DNA from: Pleurodeles waltl
Taxonomy: Eukaryota; Chordata; Amphibia; Caudata; Salamandridae
Length of the DNA stretch: 64,000 bases
Assembly (NCBI RefSeq): GCF_031143425.1
Contig: NC_090447.1
Span: 767,992,409-768,056,408 of the forward strand
Direction of reading: 5' to 3'
Every line of letters starts with the position of its first letter. The stretch's first letter is position 1. Of this stretch, positions 22,141 to 33,624 are shown in pieces. Under the pieces are notes generated by a model. It searched no databases. It saw only the letters and a list, made by a program, of their open reading frames with translations, and was not told where the DNA came from. The position numbers were made by a program, and so were the translations under genes.

Positions 22141-25100
22141 ATAATTGCAGATTAAACCTTCAATGGGCAATCTATCATATATATATATAGCACAATTGTA
22201 TACAGTACATTTTGGCAATTGCTCATTTCCGATACGTTCAGTACTGGTATAATAACATTAAATTCAATGCTAATGTAATACATTTCAGTGAATTTAAAAT
22301 ATCAACTTATACAGCCCAAGTGGGCATTAGGTCAAAATACAAACTCCTTCCTGACACATGATAATCTTGAAGATAAATAATCAGCATCCAATGTCGATTT
22401 TCAGAGACCCTTAAAAAACATACACAGGCATATTTTTGAATACCAAACAATATATGACTAAAAATAATCCTCAACTCAAAGCACATGAAAAATTGAATAC
22501 TGGCCTAACTAGAACTGGTTGCGGAGTGACCAATAACATTCATGTGTGTATAAATGTTCGCCACAATTCAAATCTCTTGGCTCTTTCCAATCCCACAAGA
22601 GGATATAATGCAATTCCAATCTTCACAATTGTTTCTCTCTGTCCCCTCACTCACATGCTAGGGGATACCAAATAGCTAGAGTCCACATTTTGGATGGCTC
22701 TGAGATGTTGAAGTACTCTTTTGTGAACTGGTAAGATGGTGTATCCTATTTAGATTTTGGGACATGGACATTTTAACATGTGGATTGCAAAATCACTTTT
22801 GCATGTTAGATGTTTCTTGATTTAACGCTTTCATGGGGTAGTGATCACTTTTATATTCTCCACATGCCTGCATGCTTTGCATTTGCTGCATTTGAACAAA
22901 CATTCATTCTAGTGGTTTCAACCACTTGGGACCCTTCTTTTCTTTTGTTATATTGTTCTTTACCAGCTATGTCTCTCAGAGAACGTGCCCTTCAGTTATC
23001 AAAGGTTTCCTAGAGACTGATGTTCCTATCACTGGGTCACTCCTGAGCAGGTGCCAATGTTTATTCAAGATAGATTTCAAGTATGCCTGATGCCTTTGAT
23101 AGTCTTTGATGAACCCACATGACATCTCATTTGTCTGTTTCTTCTCCTGATACTCTTGCTAGCTTAAAATAGCTGAAAATAGAAAACAGTAGTCACTCTG
23201 CTCGCTGCTTTCAGCAGAACTGCATCCGTATAACCTCTCCTTTTAACTCAAGTTATTAATTCAATCCCTTTGGTTTTATACTCAGCTTCTGTATTACAGG
23301 ATCCTTTTATTCTCAGGAGTTCTCCACCATAGGGGATACTGGCTTTCAAAGGAGTAGGATGGAAGTCCGAGCATGCAATACACTATTGCCTGCACTAGGG
23401 TTCCTATACAAAGTGGTAATGAGTTTACTCTGCTCAACAATACAGTCTAAAACATAAATGGTTTTACTACCTATGTTGCTAGTAAATTGAAGGTTAATTT
23501 CATTGTCATTAATAGTTTCCATAAAACTCTCAGCTTCCTCCCTAGTATCTTGCTAAAAGTGGGCCCGTAGTATTATATGTTCTGTCCAATGTTGCATTTC
23601 CAAGCTATTGAGTATCTGCTCCTCCCATCAGCCCATACTCAAATTTGCATAGCTGGGGATGAAGCAGGTGTCCATAGAAGTTCCTTACTGTTGCTCTAAC
23701 AGGTCTTTGTTGAACAGGAAGATGTTCTTAGTTAGGCACCATGCGATCATTGTGAGAAGCAGTTCTGTGAGTCCAAAGAATATTATGGGTCTTGTCCGAA
23801 GAAAATCTCTGACTGCCGGCATATCAATCTCTTTGTTTTATGCTCATATACAATGCAGAGACACCCAGTGTCATCAGGTCACGCTCCCAGGCAATATCAC
23901 ATACCCTCTTAAAAATCTGTAGAGTCTTTAATATATGATGGTAGAGTTGATACCAGGGATTTTAAACATTCCTCTATGTATTTTGAAGTGTTCTCAAACA
24001 GATTTTTCTGGGCTGCTGTAGTGGGTCTGCCTGGAGGTGTCTTACCATCTTTGTGGATTTCGGGGATGGGATAAAAGATAGAGAGTTTAGAGTGCTCGAC
24101 TCCTAAACACCTGTATTCATCCATGCTAACAAGACCTAGATCACGTAATTTCAGTAAATTTTGGTGGCAATAATTTTTGGCCTATGAAGATGTTATTCTT
24201 TCTTTATTCGTTTGTAGCATGACCTATTTCCAAGATGTTTTCTATGCCTCCTTCATATACATATGTAAAGGCCACAGTAATATACCGTCATCTTTGTCTG
24301 AACTACGAACTACGCATTTCTCATTATTGCCAATTTTATCCATAGTTTCTTGAAACATTCTGTGATCTATAGAGCCATAGGGTGAAGTAGACACATACTT
24401 AAATGTAGGTTTAAACTCTGTACCCCATTCTTCAGAGATAAAAGCATCACATGCTTTCAAAACCTCTTATATATTAAGCTCACCCCAAAACCAACATTTT
24501 CTTCTTCCAGATTTAATAGCTGTTTCCAAAATTCTACATCTTCCACCAAGAGATGTGAGTACTCTGTCTCTATACCTTGTGGCAGTGACTTGCCATTCTG
24601 TCAGTTTTCATAGAAAATATTCTTTCAATTTCAATTTACGTATGAATTTAAGCAAGTCAGTATTTGTCTGTACAAAGTTAAAGTCGCCACAGGAGATTAT
24701 TATAAACCTAGAGAGAGTACTTAAATAAGACAAATGTCTGTGAGATTAATCACCATCTTGTTATCCTTAAGATTTCTTGCTTCTTGTCACTCTCTCATTC
24801 AGTGTGGCTTCTTTTCTCCTTACTTTGTCTCCCTCATCTTTGTTTCCTGTTATATTTTTGAATATTACTTGATGTTTCCGAGTTCTAAAAGTGGACCTTT
24901 TGCACAGTGGCAATAAATGAAACTCAACCCAAACAGTCTGCAGCTATTCATCTTGCCCACCAGTCTGCTTCAGTCTTCGCCATCTGTATCTGAGCTTACA
25001 TCAGTGCTTACATCACTGTCCATCCTTCTTGTAGTAATTGGTTGTGCTAAATGGTTTATTATTTCCTAATTTTCATAAACTTTTTCGCAGAAGTAAATAC
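21788..25100 (-). mobile_element. Penelope-like element B, 3' part (RT, linker, GIY-YIG remnants)
   Basis: Reading minus, there is an N-terminal region with CVVRSSDKDDGILLWPLHMY (24,460-24,242) and YPIPEIHKDGKTPPGRP (24,124-23,909). Then RT palm remnants with GTSM and PSYANLSMG (about 23,700-23,600, with internal stops), a DPVIGTSVSRKPLI linker block (about 23,020-22,985), CSKCKAC (about 22,900), and a GIY-YIG start LKCPCPKI-stop-IGYT (about 22,770-22,730). 22,140-22,660 is 3' untranslated. The element continues across the Harbinger insertion at 33,955-34,795. It has many stops and frameshifts. Confidence 0.8.
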
Positions 25101-25103
25101 TTG

Positions 25104-25125
25104 GGGGGTCATTACAACATTGGCT
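25104..25125 (+). repeat. Harbinger A left terminal inverted repeat
   Basis: GGGGGTCATTACAACATTGG, matching the reverse complement of the right end except around position 16-17. Preceded by TTG. Confidence 0.85.
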
Positions 25126-25485
25126 GTAAAATCCGCTTACCGCCGTGCAGAAGACTGCCAATACACCGCCGCGGCCGCGGAATTCCACCACAGCTATTAT
25201 GACACACATCTCGGAATCCGCCGAAATTCAGACACCCACACAACTCCGCCACACCAAAGGTCAGTGTTAAACTTGCGAAAACAATTCCTCCACCTCCACG
25301 CCAACAGAAACACGCCCATGCTATCACGAATCCACGCGGCGGTCTTTCAAACGCGGTATTCCATTGGCGATACATACCGCTGCGCTCAAAATATACACAC
25401 ATCTCCAAAACACCGCCACATTGGACAATTCCAAATACACACACCTGATACACATACACACACCACTCCCACACACCCAATACAA

Positions 25486-25492
25486 TATAAAA
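25486..25492 (+). promoter_or_regulatory. TATA-like box upstream of Harbinger A gene 1
   Basis: TATAAAA about 200 bp before the gene 1 ATG. The equivalent gene in copy B has TATAAAA on the minus strand at 44,297-44,303, about 175 bp before its ATG. Conservation in both copies supports it. Confidence 0.5.
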
Positions 25493-25695
25493 CACATACC
25501 CACATCACTCACAAACCCCTACGACCAGAATTCAGAAAGAAGGCCAGAGAGACAGCACTGATTAGACAATCCCACCACACAGAGGCACACAACACCAACA
25601 CCCACACAACATCCACGCACAAAACACCACACACCACTACACATCACTACACTCATCACCACATACACCACCCCACATATTACACACACCACCCC

Positions 25696-27164
25696 ATGGC
25701 ACGCCAAAGACACCCCCGCTTTTCCGAGGAGGAGCTCAGGGTCATGGTGGAGGAAATCGTACGGGTAGAGCCACAGCTATTTGGCTCACAGGTGCAGCAC
25801 ACATTCATAGCCAGCAAGATGGAGCTATGGCGTAGAATAGTCGACAGGGTCAACGCTGTGGGACAGCACCCAAGAAATCGGGAGGACATCAGGAAGAGGT
25901 GGAACGACCTACGGGGGAAGGTGCGTTCAACGGTCTCCAGGCACAACATCGCGGTACAGCGGACTGGCGGCGGACCCCCACCTCCTCCCCCAAAACTAAC
26001 AACATGGGAGGAGCAAGTCTTGACCATTATGCATCCTGAGGGCCTCGGAGGAGTCGGTGGAGGAATGGACACTGGTAAGTCAAATCTTAACTATCATATC
26101 CCCCACCCTACCTGCATGCTATCATACACCCCCACCCTCACCACCTCCCCTATCACACCAACTCCTCACTAATGTACTAATAACACAAACCACACTTCCC
26201 AACACCAAGCCCTGCATGACACAACTAAGCATGGACACCCAGCACTAAAGCATGGCCACTGCACATACCCAACCCCCAACCATCATCACACAAGCCCGCA
26301 CACAGGAATGCTAGCACTGGGGTACACGCTCACCCACCCATTGCACACCATGACACACACATGCAATAATCATGCGCTTATGCCCCTGCAGGATCACGAA
26401 GGACCGTCACCACATCGGAGGGTCCAGACATCTCCACTCCACCCACAGAAGAGGCCCACAGTGACGATAGCAGCTCTGCCCTACTGGAGCCTGATGACCA
26501 GCCCGGACCATTGTGGGCCTTGGGACAGTCGGTTCCCCTTGCACAGGCACAGCCCAACACTGACCTTCCACCCTCTGGTAACACCAGCACAGCACCCACC
26601 CAGCGGGCCCAAACCTCCGTACCCAGGACAGGTCAATCAGCTGTGTGTCCACCACTACAGGGAACCCAGGATAACCCACCACCCCAACAACAACAGGGAC
26701 CTGGGGGCAGTGGTAGTGGGCACACGGTCCAGGGGAAGGAGGCAAAGGAACACAGGGGAACTGGGAGGGCTGCTGTGCGACAGGGGGCAGACAGGCCAAG
26801 GGAACCCACTCTCCACGAGGCCCTCTCCTCCATCATGGGAGCATACCACCACTCCCAGGAGACGATTGTGACGGTCCTGGTCAAGTTTCAGGAGACCCAG
26901 CGCCTGCAGGAGGAACAGTATTTGGGGTTCAGGGAGGAGCTCAGGACCATCAGCTCCGCCTTGGGCACCATCGTAGGGGTGCTGAAGGACATACAGCAGA
27001 CCTTGAGGGACACCGTGGCACTCCAAGGGGCCCCTGACACTAGCCAGGACGATGAATTGCCCACCACCTCCGCCGGCGCTAGTGGACAGGACGCCCCGCC
27101 ACAGGACCACCACACCAGCACCCATTCCCTGCAGACGGACAACCACCACGCAAGCGGTCCCTGA
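25696..27164 (+). CDS. Harbinger A gene 1: Myb/SANT-like DNA-binding protein (two exons)
   Basis: Exon 1 is 25,696-26,074 and exon 2 is 26,392-27,164, with intron GTAAGT...CCCTGCAG. The splice joins G to GA as a Gly codon and keeps the frame, giving 383 residues. Residues about 1-85 form a trihelix/SANT-type domain (FSEEELRVMVEEIVR, MELWRRIVDRVN, RKRWNDLRGKVR), then a Pro-run, an acidic Ser/Thr-rich stretch, a Gln/Gly-rich linker, and a helical region (about 280-345: ETQRLQEEQ, GVLKDIQQTLRD) that could mediate self-association. PIF/Harbinger Myb-like partners bind element ends and bring the transposase to the nucleus. No stop or frameshift is present. AATAAA follows at 27,402. Confidence 0.85.
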
Positions 27165-27401
27165 GATCCAGGAACAGGACAGAGCAAGATGGCAAGACCC
27201 CCGCAAGGAAATGAGACCACCCTGATTGTCCCCCCACAGTCCCACTTTGTTACCCTGTCCTTACTTAAACTGGCCCAGCTCCACTTCCTATGCCCATATG
27301 GGCAGTGCACCTGTGAGACTAATAGACTGGACTCTGCCATGGACAATCCTCCACCATCACCCATCACCATTTTATAACCCCTCTCCATTTTTCAGCACTT
27401 A

Positions 27402-27407
27402 AATAAA
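27402..27407 (+). terminator. Polyadenylation signal of Harbinger A gene 1
   Basis: AATAAACACCC 240 bp after the stop codon. Copy B has the same AATAAACACCCC on the minus strand at about 42,392-42,397, after its gene 1. Confidence 0.65.
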
Positions 27408-27695
27408 CACCCTTGAAACACAAAACAATCTGGAGTCAGTCTATGATTTGGTAAAATGTATTATCAATGACAGTGTCAAAATGCGTATTTTTTTGTAAAG
27501 GCATCATACCAATGTCACACATTACAAGTCCTGAAGGATGCATGCAGATGACACACGTTGGTAACCACACCTGCGAAACCGTAATGGAAAGGAACAACTC
27601 AGTTACCAAATAATCCCAGTCAATTACACACAGGATAGAGTAAGACGTGTGACAGTGAATGTAATGGTAAAAATGAAAATGTTCTCACCTGTGTG

Positions 27696-30600
27696 TCACT
27701 GGAAATATTGCTGTATGACTGACTCCCTGTTGTCGTTGTCTTCTTCCTCAGCTTCCTCCTCATCACTGTCCACAGGCTCCACAGCTGGCACAACACCGTC
27801 ATCTGGACCATCCTCCTGCAGAAAAGGCACCTGGCGTCGCAAAGCAAGATTGTGAAGCATCGAGCAGGCGATGATGATCTGGCACAGCTTCTTCTGTGAG
27901 TAGAATAGGGAACCACCTGTCATATGGAGGCACCTGAACCTGGCCTTAAGGAGGCCGAAGGTGCGTTCGATCACCCTCCTAGTCCACCCATGGGCCTCAA
28001 TGTAGCGTTCCTCTGCCCTTGCCATGGGATTCCTCACTGGGGTCAGTAGCCATGACAGGTTGGGGTAACCAGAGTCGCCTAATAGCCACACACGGTGCCT
28101 CTGGAGTTGACCCATCATATCAGGGATGCTGCTATTCCGCAGGATGTAGGCGTCATGCACAGAGCCAGGGAACATAGCATTAACCTGGGAGATGTACTGG
28201 TCTGCCAAACAGACCATCTGTACATTCATGGAATGATAACTTTTCCGGTTCCTGTACACCTGTTCACTCCTGTGGGGGGGGACCAGAGCTACATGGGTCC
28301 CATCAATAGCACCTATGATGTTGGGGATATGTCCAAGGGCATAGAAGTCACCTTTCACTGTAGCCCAATCTTCCACCTCAGGGAAAATGATGAATCTCCT
28401 TCCGTGTTTCAGCAGGGCAGACAACACTCTGGACAGCACGTTGGAAAACATAGGCTGGGACATCCCTGATGCCATGGCCACTGTTGTGTGAAAAAACCCA
28501 CTTGCAAGGAAATGGAGCACTGACAACACCTGCACGTCAGGGGGGATTCCAGTGGGATGGCGGATTGGTGACATCAGGTCTGGCTCCAACTGGGTACATA
28601 GTTCCAGGATTGTGGCAATGTCAAACCTGTAGGTGACGATTAAATGTCGCTCCTCCATTGTCAACAGGTCCACCAGTGGTCGGTACACCGGAGGATTCCG
28701 CCATCTTCTCAAATGTCCCAGCTGACGGCGCCTAGGAAGGACAACAGCGACGATCGAGTCAATTTTCTTCCAGGTATGTACCCACAGTTACACCGAACAC
28801 GACACCAAGCACAAAACCCTTCCTGTATGTGTGTTCAGTGTAGGCCTAGCTATGTGTGACGCAGAAGTAAAAGAAGCCATGTGGGCCCCTGAAATGGCGG
28901 CTGCCTGACCTCTAAACTGGGACAATGGGATTGTGGGGTAACTGCGTTGCCGTTGCACACCGTTGCAGTAGGCGGTCGTAGACCGTGGCGCAATGCTGAA
29001 TTGGTTAACATTGGACCCTATGGGTCCCAGGAGCCAATGAGGAATTGTGCCGACGGTGATGATACGCACCGCCGCGGACGTCACCGCCACGGACGTCACC
29101 GCCATTTTCTAGCTGTTCAATCACTAGATACCTGATCTTCGACAGGAGAGGACCTACACTGCAAATGCTGCTATGACCTCGGTCTGGAAGCAACAATGGC
29201 TGCTGCGTCTGGGGAAAGGGTCCCTGCCTTCACTGCTCAGGAGTTGGAGAAACTGGTAGACGGGGTCCTCCCCCAGTACACGCTACTCTACGGTCCTCCA
29301 GACCAACAGGTTAGTACACAGGTAGCACGTTGTATGGGCTAGGCCTGGGTGGAGAGGGCTGGTTGTAAGAGGGAAGGGTGCAGAGTTTAGGGAACATGAA
29401 TGCATTTGAATGAATGTGCCACATGGCTAGGGTAGGGAGGGGGGCCACTCACATCAACGGTGCAGTTGGTAATGACTTTGCTTCTTCCCTTGTGCATGTC
29501 ATGTAGGTCAGCGCCCACCAGAAGAAGGACATTTGGCGTGCCATCGCCAAGGACGTCCGGACCCTGAGGGTCCACCAGAGACGGGGCACCCACTGCCGGA
29601 AAAGATGGGAGGACATTCGCCGCTGGAGCAAGAAGATGGCAGAGGCTCATCTGGGGATGGCCTCCCAACGTGGGAGGGGTGCCCATCGCACCATGACCCC
29701 CTGATGTTCAGGATCCTGGCGCTGGCCTACCCTGAGTTGGATGAGCGCTTGAGGGCATCACAGCAGACACAAGGGGGTGAGTACTCTCTCATTCTGTGGA
29801 CTTTGCGCGCAGTGGAGGGGTCTGGGTGGGGGAGGAGGCCTGTGGGTGTACCTAGACCAGGCAGAAATACATAGACTAGGCCCCTCCGTAATGCAGGTCA
29901 TGTGGTACTCTACCCCACCGCAGTAGAGTGCCAAGTACAGGTATAGATGCCCCTGTGGCATCCATGTTTGCAGATGTCCACCATAGCCATGTAGGCCAGA
30001 TCCCAGAAATTGCATCTGCAGAGGCCAAGAGCACGGCGTAGTGCAGGGGGCTGCTGTGTCTGTATTGTCCGCCAACGGTAGCGGTATGCCATGCACTCAA
30101 CCTGTCTTTCTTCTGTTCCCCCCCCGTTTTGTGCTCTCCCTGTTCTTTTGTGCATCAGCATCATCAGGCGGAGGTATAGTGGCACCGGAGCACGAGGGAG
30201 CTGCATCCCACTTGGCCCTGAAGGGCCACACCACGGACTCAGAATGCACCAGTGGGATGGAGGGCGAGGGGAGCTTCACGTCGGGCACCGGATCACCAAC
30301 CAGCGACACGGACTCGTCCTCCGATGGGAGCTTCCTTGTGGTGGCGGCACCATCTGTGCACCCCACTTCTACAGGTACAGCCGCCACCTCCCCTACCAGC
30401 ACCGCCCTCCCAGCAGCCCCTCAGCGTTCGCCCCGTGCCCGCTCACCCAGGAGGGTGGGCATCACCTTCGCCCCAGGCACCTCAGTCCCTGCCCCAGTCA
30501 CCCCTGCTGCCCTCAGTGAGGAGGCCATTGACCTCCTCAGGTCACTCACTGTTGGGCAGTCTACCATTGTGAATGCCATCCAGGGTGTAGAAAGGGAGTT

Positions 30601-33600
30601 GCAACACAGTAATGCATTCCTGGAGGGCATTCATTCTGGTCAGGCTGTCCTTCAGCGAACCCTGCAATCTCTGGCCTCAGCACTGATGGCTGCCATTGTC
30701 CCTGTGTCTAGCCTCCCCCCTCCAACCTCCTCCACCCAGACCCAATCCCCTGTACCCCAGCCCATCCTAAGCACACCTACAGACCAGCATGCACACACCT
30801 CAACACACAAAAGTAGCTCAGGCACACACACAAGCATCACCCACGTGCAGACACAGCAACATCCACTGCCTCCACTGTGTCCCCCTCCTCGTCGTCTCCC
30901 TCCTCCCTCCCAGTGTTGTCTACACTCTCACCTGCATGCACTACATCTACAGGCACTAGGACTCGCACCAGAACACCCAGCACCACACCCGGCTCACCTG
31001 CACTCACCACCTCCACTACCATTTACACGTCCCCTGTGTCCTCTCCCAGTGTGTCTGTGACGCCCCCTCCCAAAGTACACAAACGCGGACACCCACACAC
31101 CCAACATCCATCCACCTCACGACAGCCTCCAGTACCTGCACCTGCACCCAAAACACCTAAAGTGACACCTCCTACAACCACCTCCTCTTCCTCCACTCCC
31201 AGACCCCCTCCAACTACCAATCCCAGTGTTCGTCAGAAACTGTCCCTCTGTAAAGTTGACCTTTTTGCCCCCACCCCCCTGCCAATTCATCAGTCCCGTC
31301 GTAGCGCCTCAGCCAAAAAGCCTCCAATACCAGTCGTGCCTGTTCAAGGTGTGTGGAGTGCACCGGCCACCAGGGCAGGCAGTGTGACCCGGAGCCAAGG
31401 CACTGGCAGCCCACCCCCTGTAAAGGCTCTGAAATTGGAAAGTGGCCGATGGGACCCTGTGAAGACTCCTGGAGGCATAACAAATCACAGGGGTTCCAGG
31501 GGGATTGCAGAGTCAGCTGTGACTCCTCCAAAGGTGGGGAAGGGCCAGAGGAAGTCTACACAGCCTGGTGTGAGGAGCACGGTGGAGAAGGGCGGCATCC
31601 TTCCCGACGGTCGGGACGCCACCGCCAGCACCGTCGTCACTGGTCAGGAGACCACCGCCACCGCCGGAGTCAGTGCCCAGGAGGGCCCAAGTATCGTCAC
31701 TGGTCAGGAGACCACCACCAGAGTCATTGCCCAGGAGGGCCCAAGTATCGTCACTGGTCAGGAGACCACCGCCACCGCCGGAGTCAGTGCCCAGGAGGGC
31801 CCAAGTATCGTCACTGGTCAGGAGACCACCGCCAGAGTCAGTGCCCAGGAGGGCCCAAGTATCGTCACTGGTTAGGAGACCACTGCCACTGCCGGAGTCA
31901 GTGCCCAGGAGGGCCCAAGTATCGTCACTGGTCAGGAGACCACTGCCACTGCCGGAGTCAGTGCCCAGGAGGGCCCAAGTATCGTCACTGGTCAGGAGAC
32001 CACCGCCAGAGTCATTGCCCAGGAGGGCCCAAGTATCGTCACTGGTCAGGAGACCACCGCCAGAGTCAGTGCCCAGGAGGGCCCAAGTATCGTCACTGGT
32101 CAGAAGACCACCGCCGGAGTCAGTGCCCAGGAGGGCCCCGGCTGCCACAGCCCCGCTGGGCAATGAGGGAACGTCATGCCAAACACCAATGCCCAGTCCA
32201 GAGAACGTCATGCCACACACCAATGCCCAGTCCAGAGAACGTCATGCCACACACCAATGCCCAGTCCAGAGACCGCCATGGCAAAGCACCGCTGAACAGT
32301 CCCGAACCGCCATGGCAAAACACCGCTGAACAGTCCTGAACCGCCATGGCAAAGCACCGCTGAACAGTCCAGAGACCGCCATGGTGAAGCACCGCTGAAC
32401 AGTTCCGAATCGCCATGGCAAAGCACCGCTGAACAGTCCCGAACCGCCATGGCAAAGCACCGCTGAACAGTCCAGAGACCGCCATGGCGAAGCACTGCTG
32501 AACAGGGCATGCACCGGGGAAGAATGAAAAGGCCGCCACATCAAGCATCGTTATCCCATGTGCAGGTGGGACAGTGACGGGACAGGAATTTCCACGGGGA
32601 GACTAATCCAGTCTGGGCACTAGTCCCCCTCCAGAACCAGTGGAGAGTATTATCCACTTGAGAGACTGTGGCTTTGCACTCCCCAGGATTGCACAGTGGG
32701 CAACCCACCCACTGTAGAGACTTGAGAGACTGTGGCTTTGCACTCCCCAGGATTGAACAGTGGGCAAGCCATCCACTGTAGAGACTTGAGAGACTGTGGC
32801 TTTGCACTTCCCAGGATTGAACAGTGGGCAAACCACCCACTGTAGAGACTTGAGAGACTGTGGCTTTGCACTCCCCAGGATTGAACAGTGGGCAAACCAC
32901 CCACTGTAGAGACTTGAGAGACTGTGGCTTTGCACTCCCCAGGATTGAACAGTGGGCAAGCTACCCACTGTAGAGACTTGAGAGACTGTGGCTTTGCACT
33001 CCCCAGGATGGTACAGTGGGCAACCCACCCACTGTAGAGACTTGAGAGACTGTGGCTTTGCACTCCCCAGGATACATCAATGGGCATGGAGCCCCGTCGT
33101 GGATCTGGCTTTGCACTCATCTGGCTGAGGTGCCCCCCCTTCCCTTCCCCCTGAGGTGCCTGTAGTATTTCGATCTGATGCCCCGGCAGTGTTCTCTCCG
33201 TTTGTGGACAGGAATCTTTTGTGGGCCTCGCCAAGCTTTTTTGGACTAGTGGTGCACGGACATTGATATGTACATATCTGCACTACTTCTCGTAATGTAT
33301 ATACTTTTGTATGATTTTATAATATATCTGTATAATTTTGAGACATGTATATTGATACATTACAATGTTTGAACTGATTTTGTTTTGTCTTTGCATTCTT
33401 CCGGGTGGGTTGTGGGTTGTTACTTTCATTTTAGTAAATGCATTGGTGTGTGTGTTGTAATATGCGAGGGTGGGGGTGTTTTGTGTGTCCCCCCCTAACT
33501 TTTGCTTCCCCCCTCCCCTATGTCGTAGGTGCAGTACTCACCGTTGTGTTCGCCGGTGCTGGCGTTGCTCTTCGTAGATGAGTAGGAATACACGGGCCGA

Positions 33601-33624
33601 TAGGATTTGGAGTTCCGGCTCCAT
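27696..33624 (-). CDS. Harbinger A transposase (DDE, HARBI1-like), two exons
   Basis: Exon 1 is 33,542-33,624 (ATG in CCATGG context, donor CG|GTGAGT) and exon 2 is 28,731-27,696 (acceptor TTGTCCTTCCTAG). The phase-2 junction gives Arg and a 372-residue protein. The short N-terminus is charged, followed by an RRRQLGHLRRWR basic patch and VYRPLVDLLTMEERHLI. The nuclease domain (DDE_Tnp_4 type) has AIDGTHV (Asp 171), LLGDSGYP (Asp 247) and RVIERTFGLLKARFR (Glu 283), the expected D-D-E triad. The C-terminus is acidic and ends IQQYFQ. Main-exon sequence alone has no ATG before residue 53, which is why a distal first exon is needed. Copy B has the same 83 nt exon. No stop or frameshift is present. 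The intron holds gene 3 on the other strand. Confidence 0.85.
29018..29040. promoter_or_regulatory. CCAAT-box pair upstream of Harbinger A gene 3
   Basis: ATTGG near 29,019 and GAGCCAATGAGG at 29,031 make a quasi-palindrome about 160 bp before the gene 3 ATG, with two GACGTCACCGCC repeats between (29,077-29,105). Copy B keeps the same ATTGG...CCAAT arrangement (40,655-40,695) at a similar distance. Probably a bidirectional promoter element. Confidence 0.45.
29196..31875 (+). pseudogene. Harbinger A gene 3: second SANT-like protein with Pro/Thr-rich tail (frame-shifted)
   Basis: Exon 1 is 29,196-29,309 (114 nt, ERVPAFTAQELEKLVDGVLP; donor CAG|GTTAGT). Exon 2 is 29,507-29,776 (acceptor CATGTAG; HQKKDIWRAIAKDVRTL, THCRKRWEDIRRWSKK, a Myb/SANT-like helix set). 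Exon 3 starts at 30,168. Exon 2 has a one-base change in the C-run near 29,697, so the frame shifts before FRILALAYPELDERL. Exon 3 encodes an acidic Ser/Thr stretch, a conserved helix (SEEAIDLLRSLTVGQSTIV...NAFLEGIHSG), then Pro/Thr/Ser-rich low complexity with a frame change near 30,820-30,930, a conserved LCKVDLFAPTPLPI block, and a 20/18-residue repeat ended by a TAG at 31,873. Function unknown; it could be a second DNA-binding partner. Confidence 0.65.
31634..32137 (+). repeat. 60/54 bp minisatellite in Harbinger A gene 3 tail
   Basis: CAAGTATCGTCACTGG recurs at 31,688, 31,742, 31,802, 31,856, 31,916, 31,976, 32,030 and 32,084: spacings 54, 60, 54, 60, 60, 54 and 54. All are multiples of three, so the coding frame is kept, with units of 18 or 20 residues containing SAQEGPSIVTGQ. 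One unit has CAG to TAG. Confidence 0.95.
32170..32510 (+). repeat. 34 bp minisatellite, ten copies in two flavours
   Basis: Three units of AACGTCATGCCACACACCAA type (32,170, 32,204, 32,238) are followed by seven of ACCGCCATGGCAAAGCACCG type (32,272, 32,306, 32,340, 32,375, 32,409, 32,443, 32,478). Both flavours share the CAGTCC-AGA end. The unit is not a multiple of three, so it is non-coding. Confidence 0.95.
32657..33080 (+). repeat. 64 bp minisatellite, 6-7 copies
   Basis: CTTGAGAGACTGTGGCTTTG begins at 32,657, 32,721, 32,785, 32,849, 32,913, 32,977 and 33,041 (exactly 64 bp apart), with only a few substitutions. Units abut with no spacers. It lies in the 3' flank of gene 3, inside the transposase intron. 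Confidence 0.95.

Noticed and set aside
28788..29105. Upstream minus-strand open frame as an alternative 5' exon of the Harbinger A transposase
   Set aside because: It ends in a stop before the main exon and has no counterpart in copy B; the 83 nt distal exon fits phase and conservation better.
31513..32223. Long minus-strand open frame with repeated GGGLLTSDDTWALLGTDS
   Set aside because: It is the antisense shadow of the 54/60 bp array, open only because the unit is a multiple of three and stop-free.
32657..33080. Regular 64 bp direct repeats resembling a CRISPR array
   Set aside because: Units abut with no unique spacers and the context is a eukaryotic transposon; it is a minisatellite.
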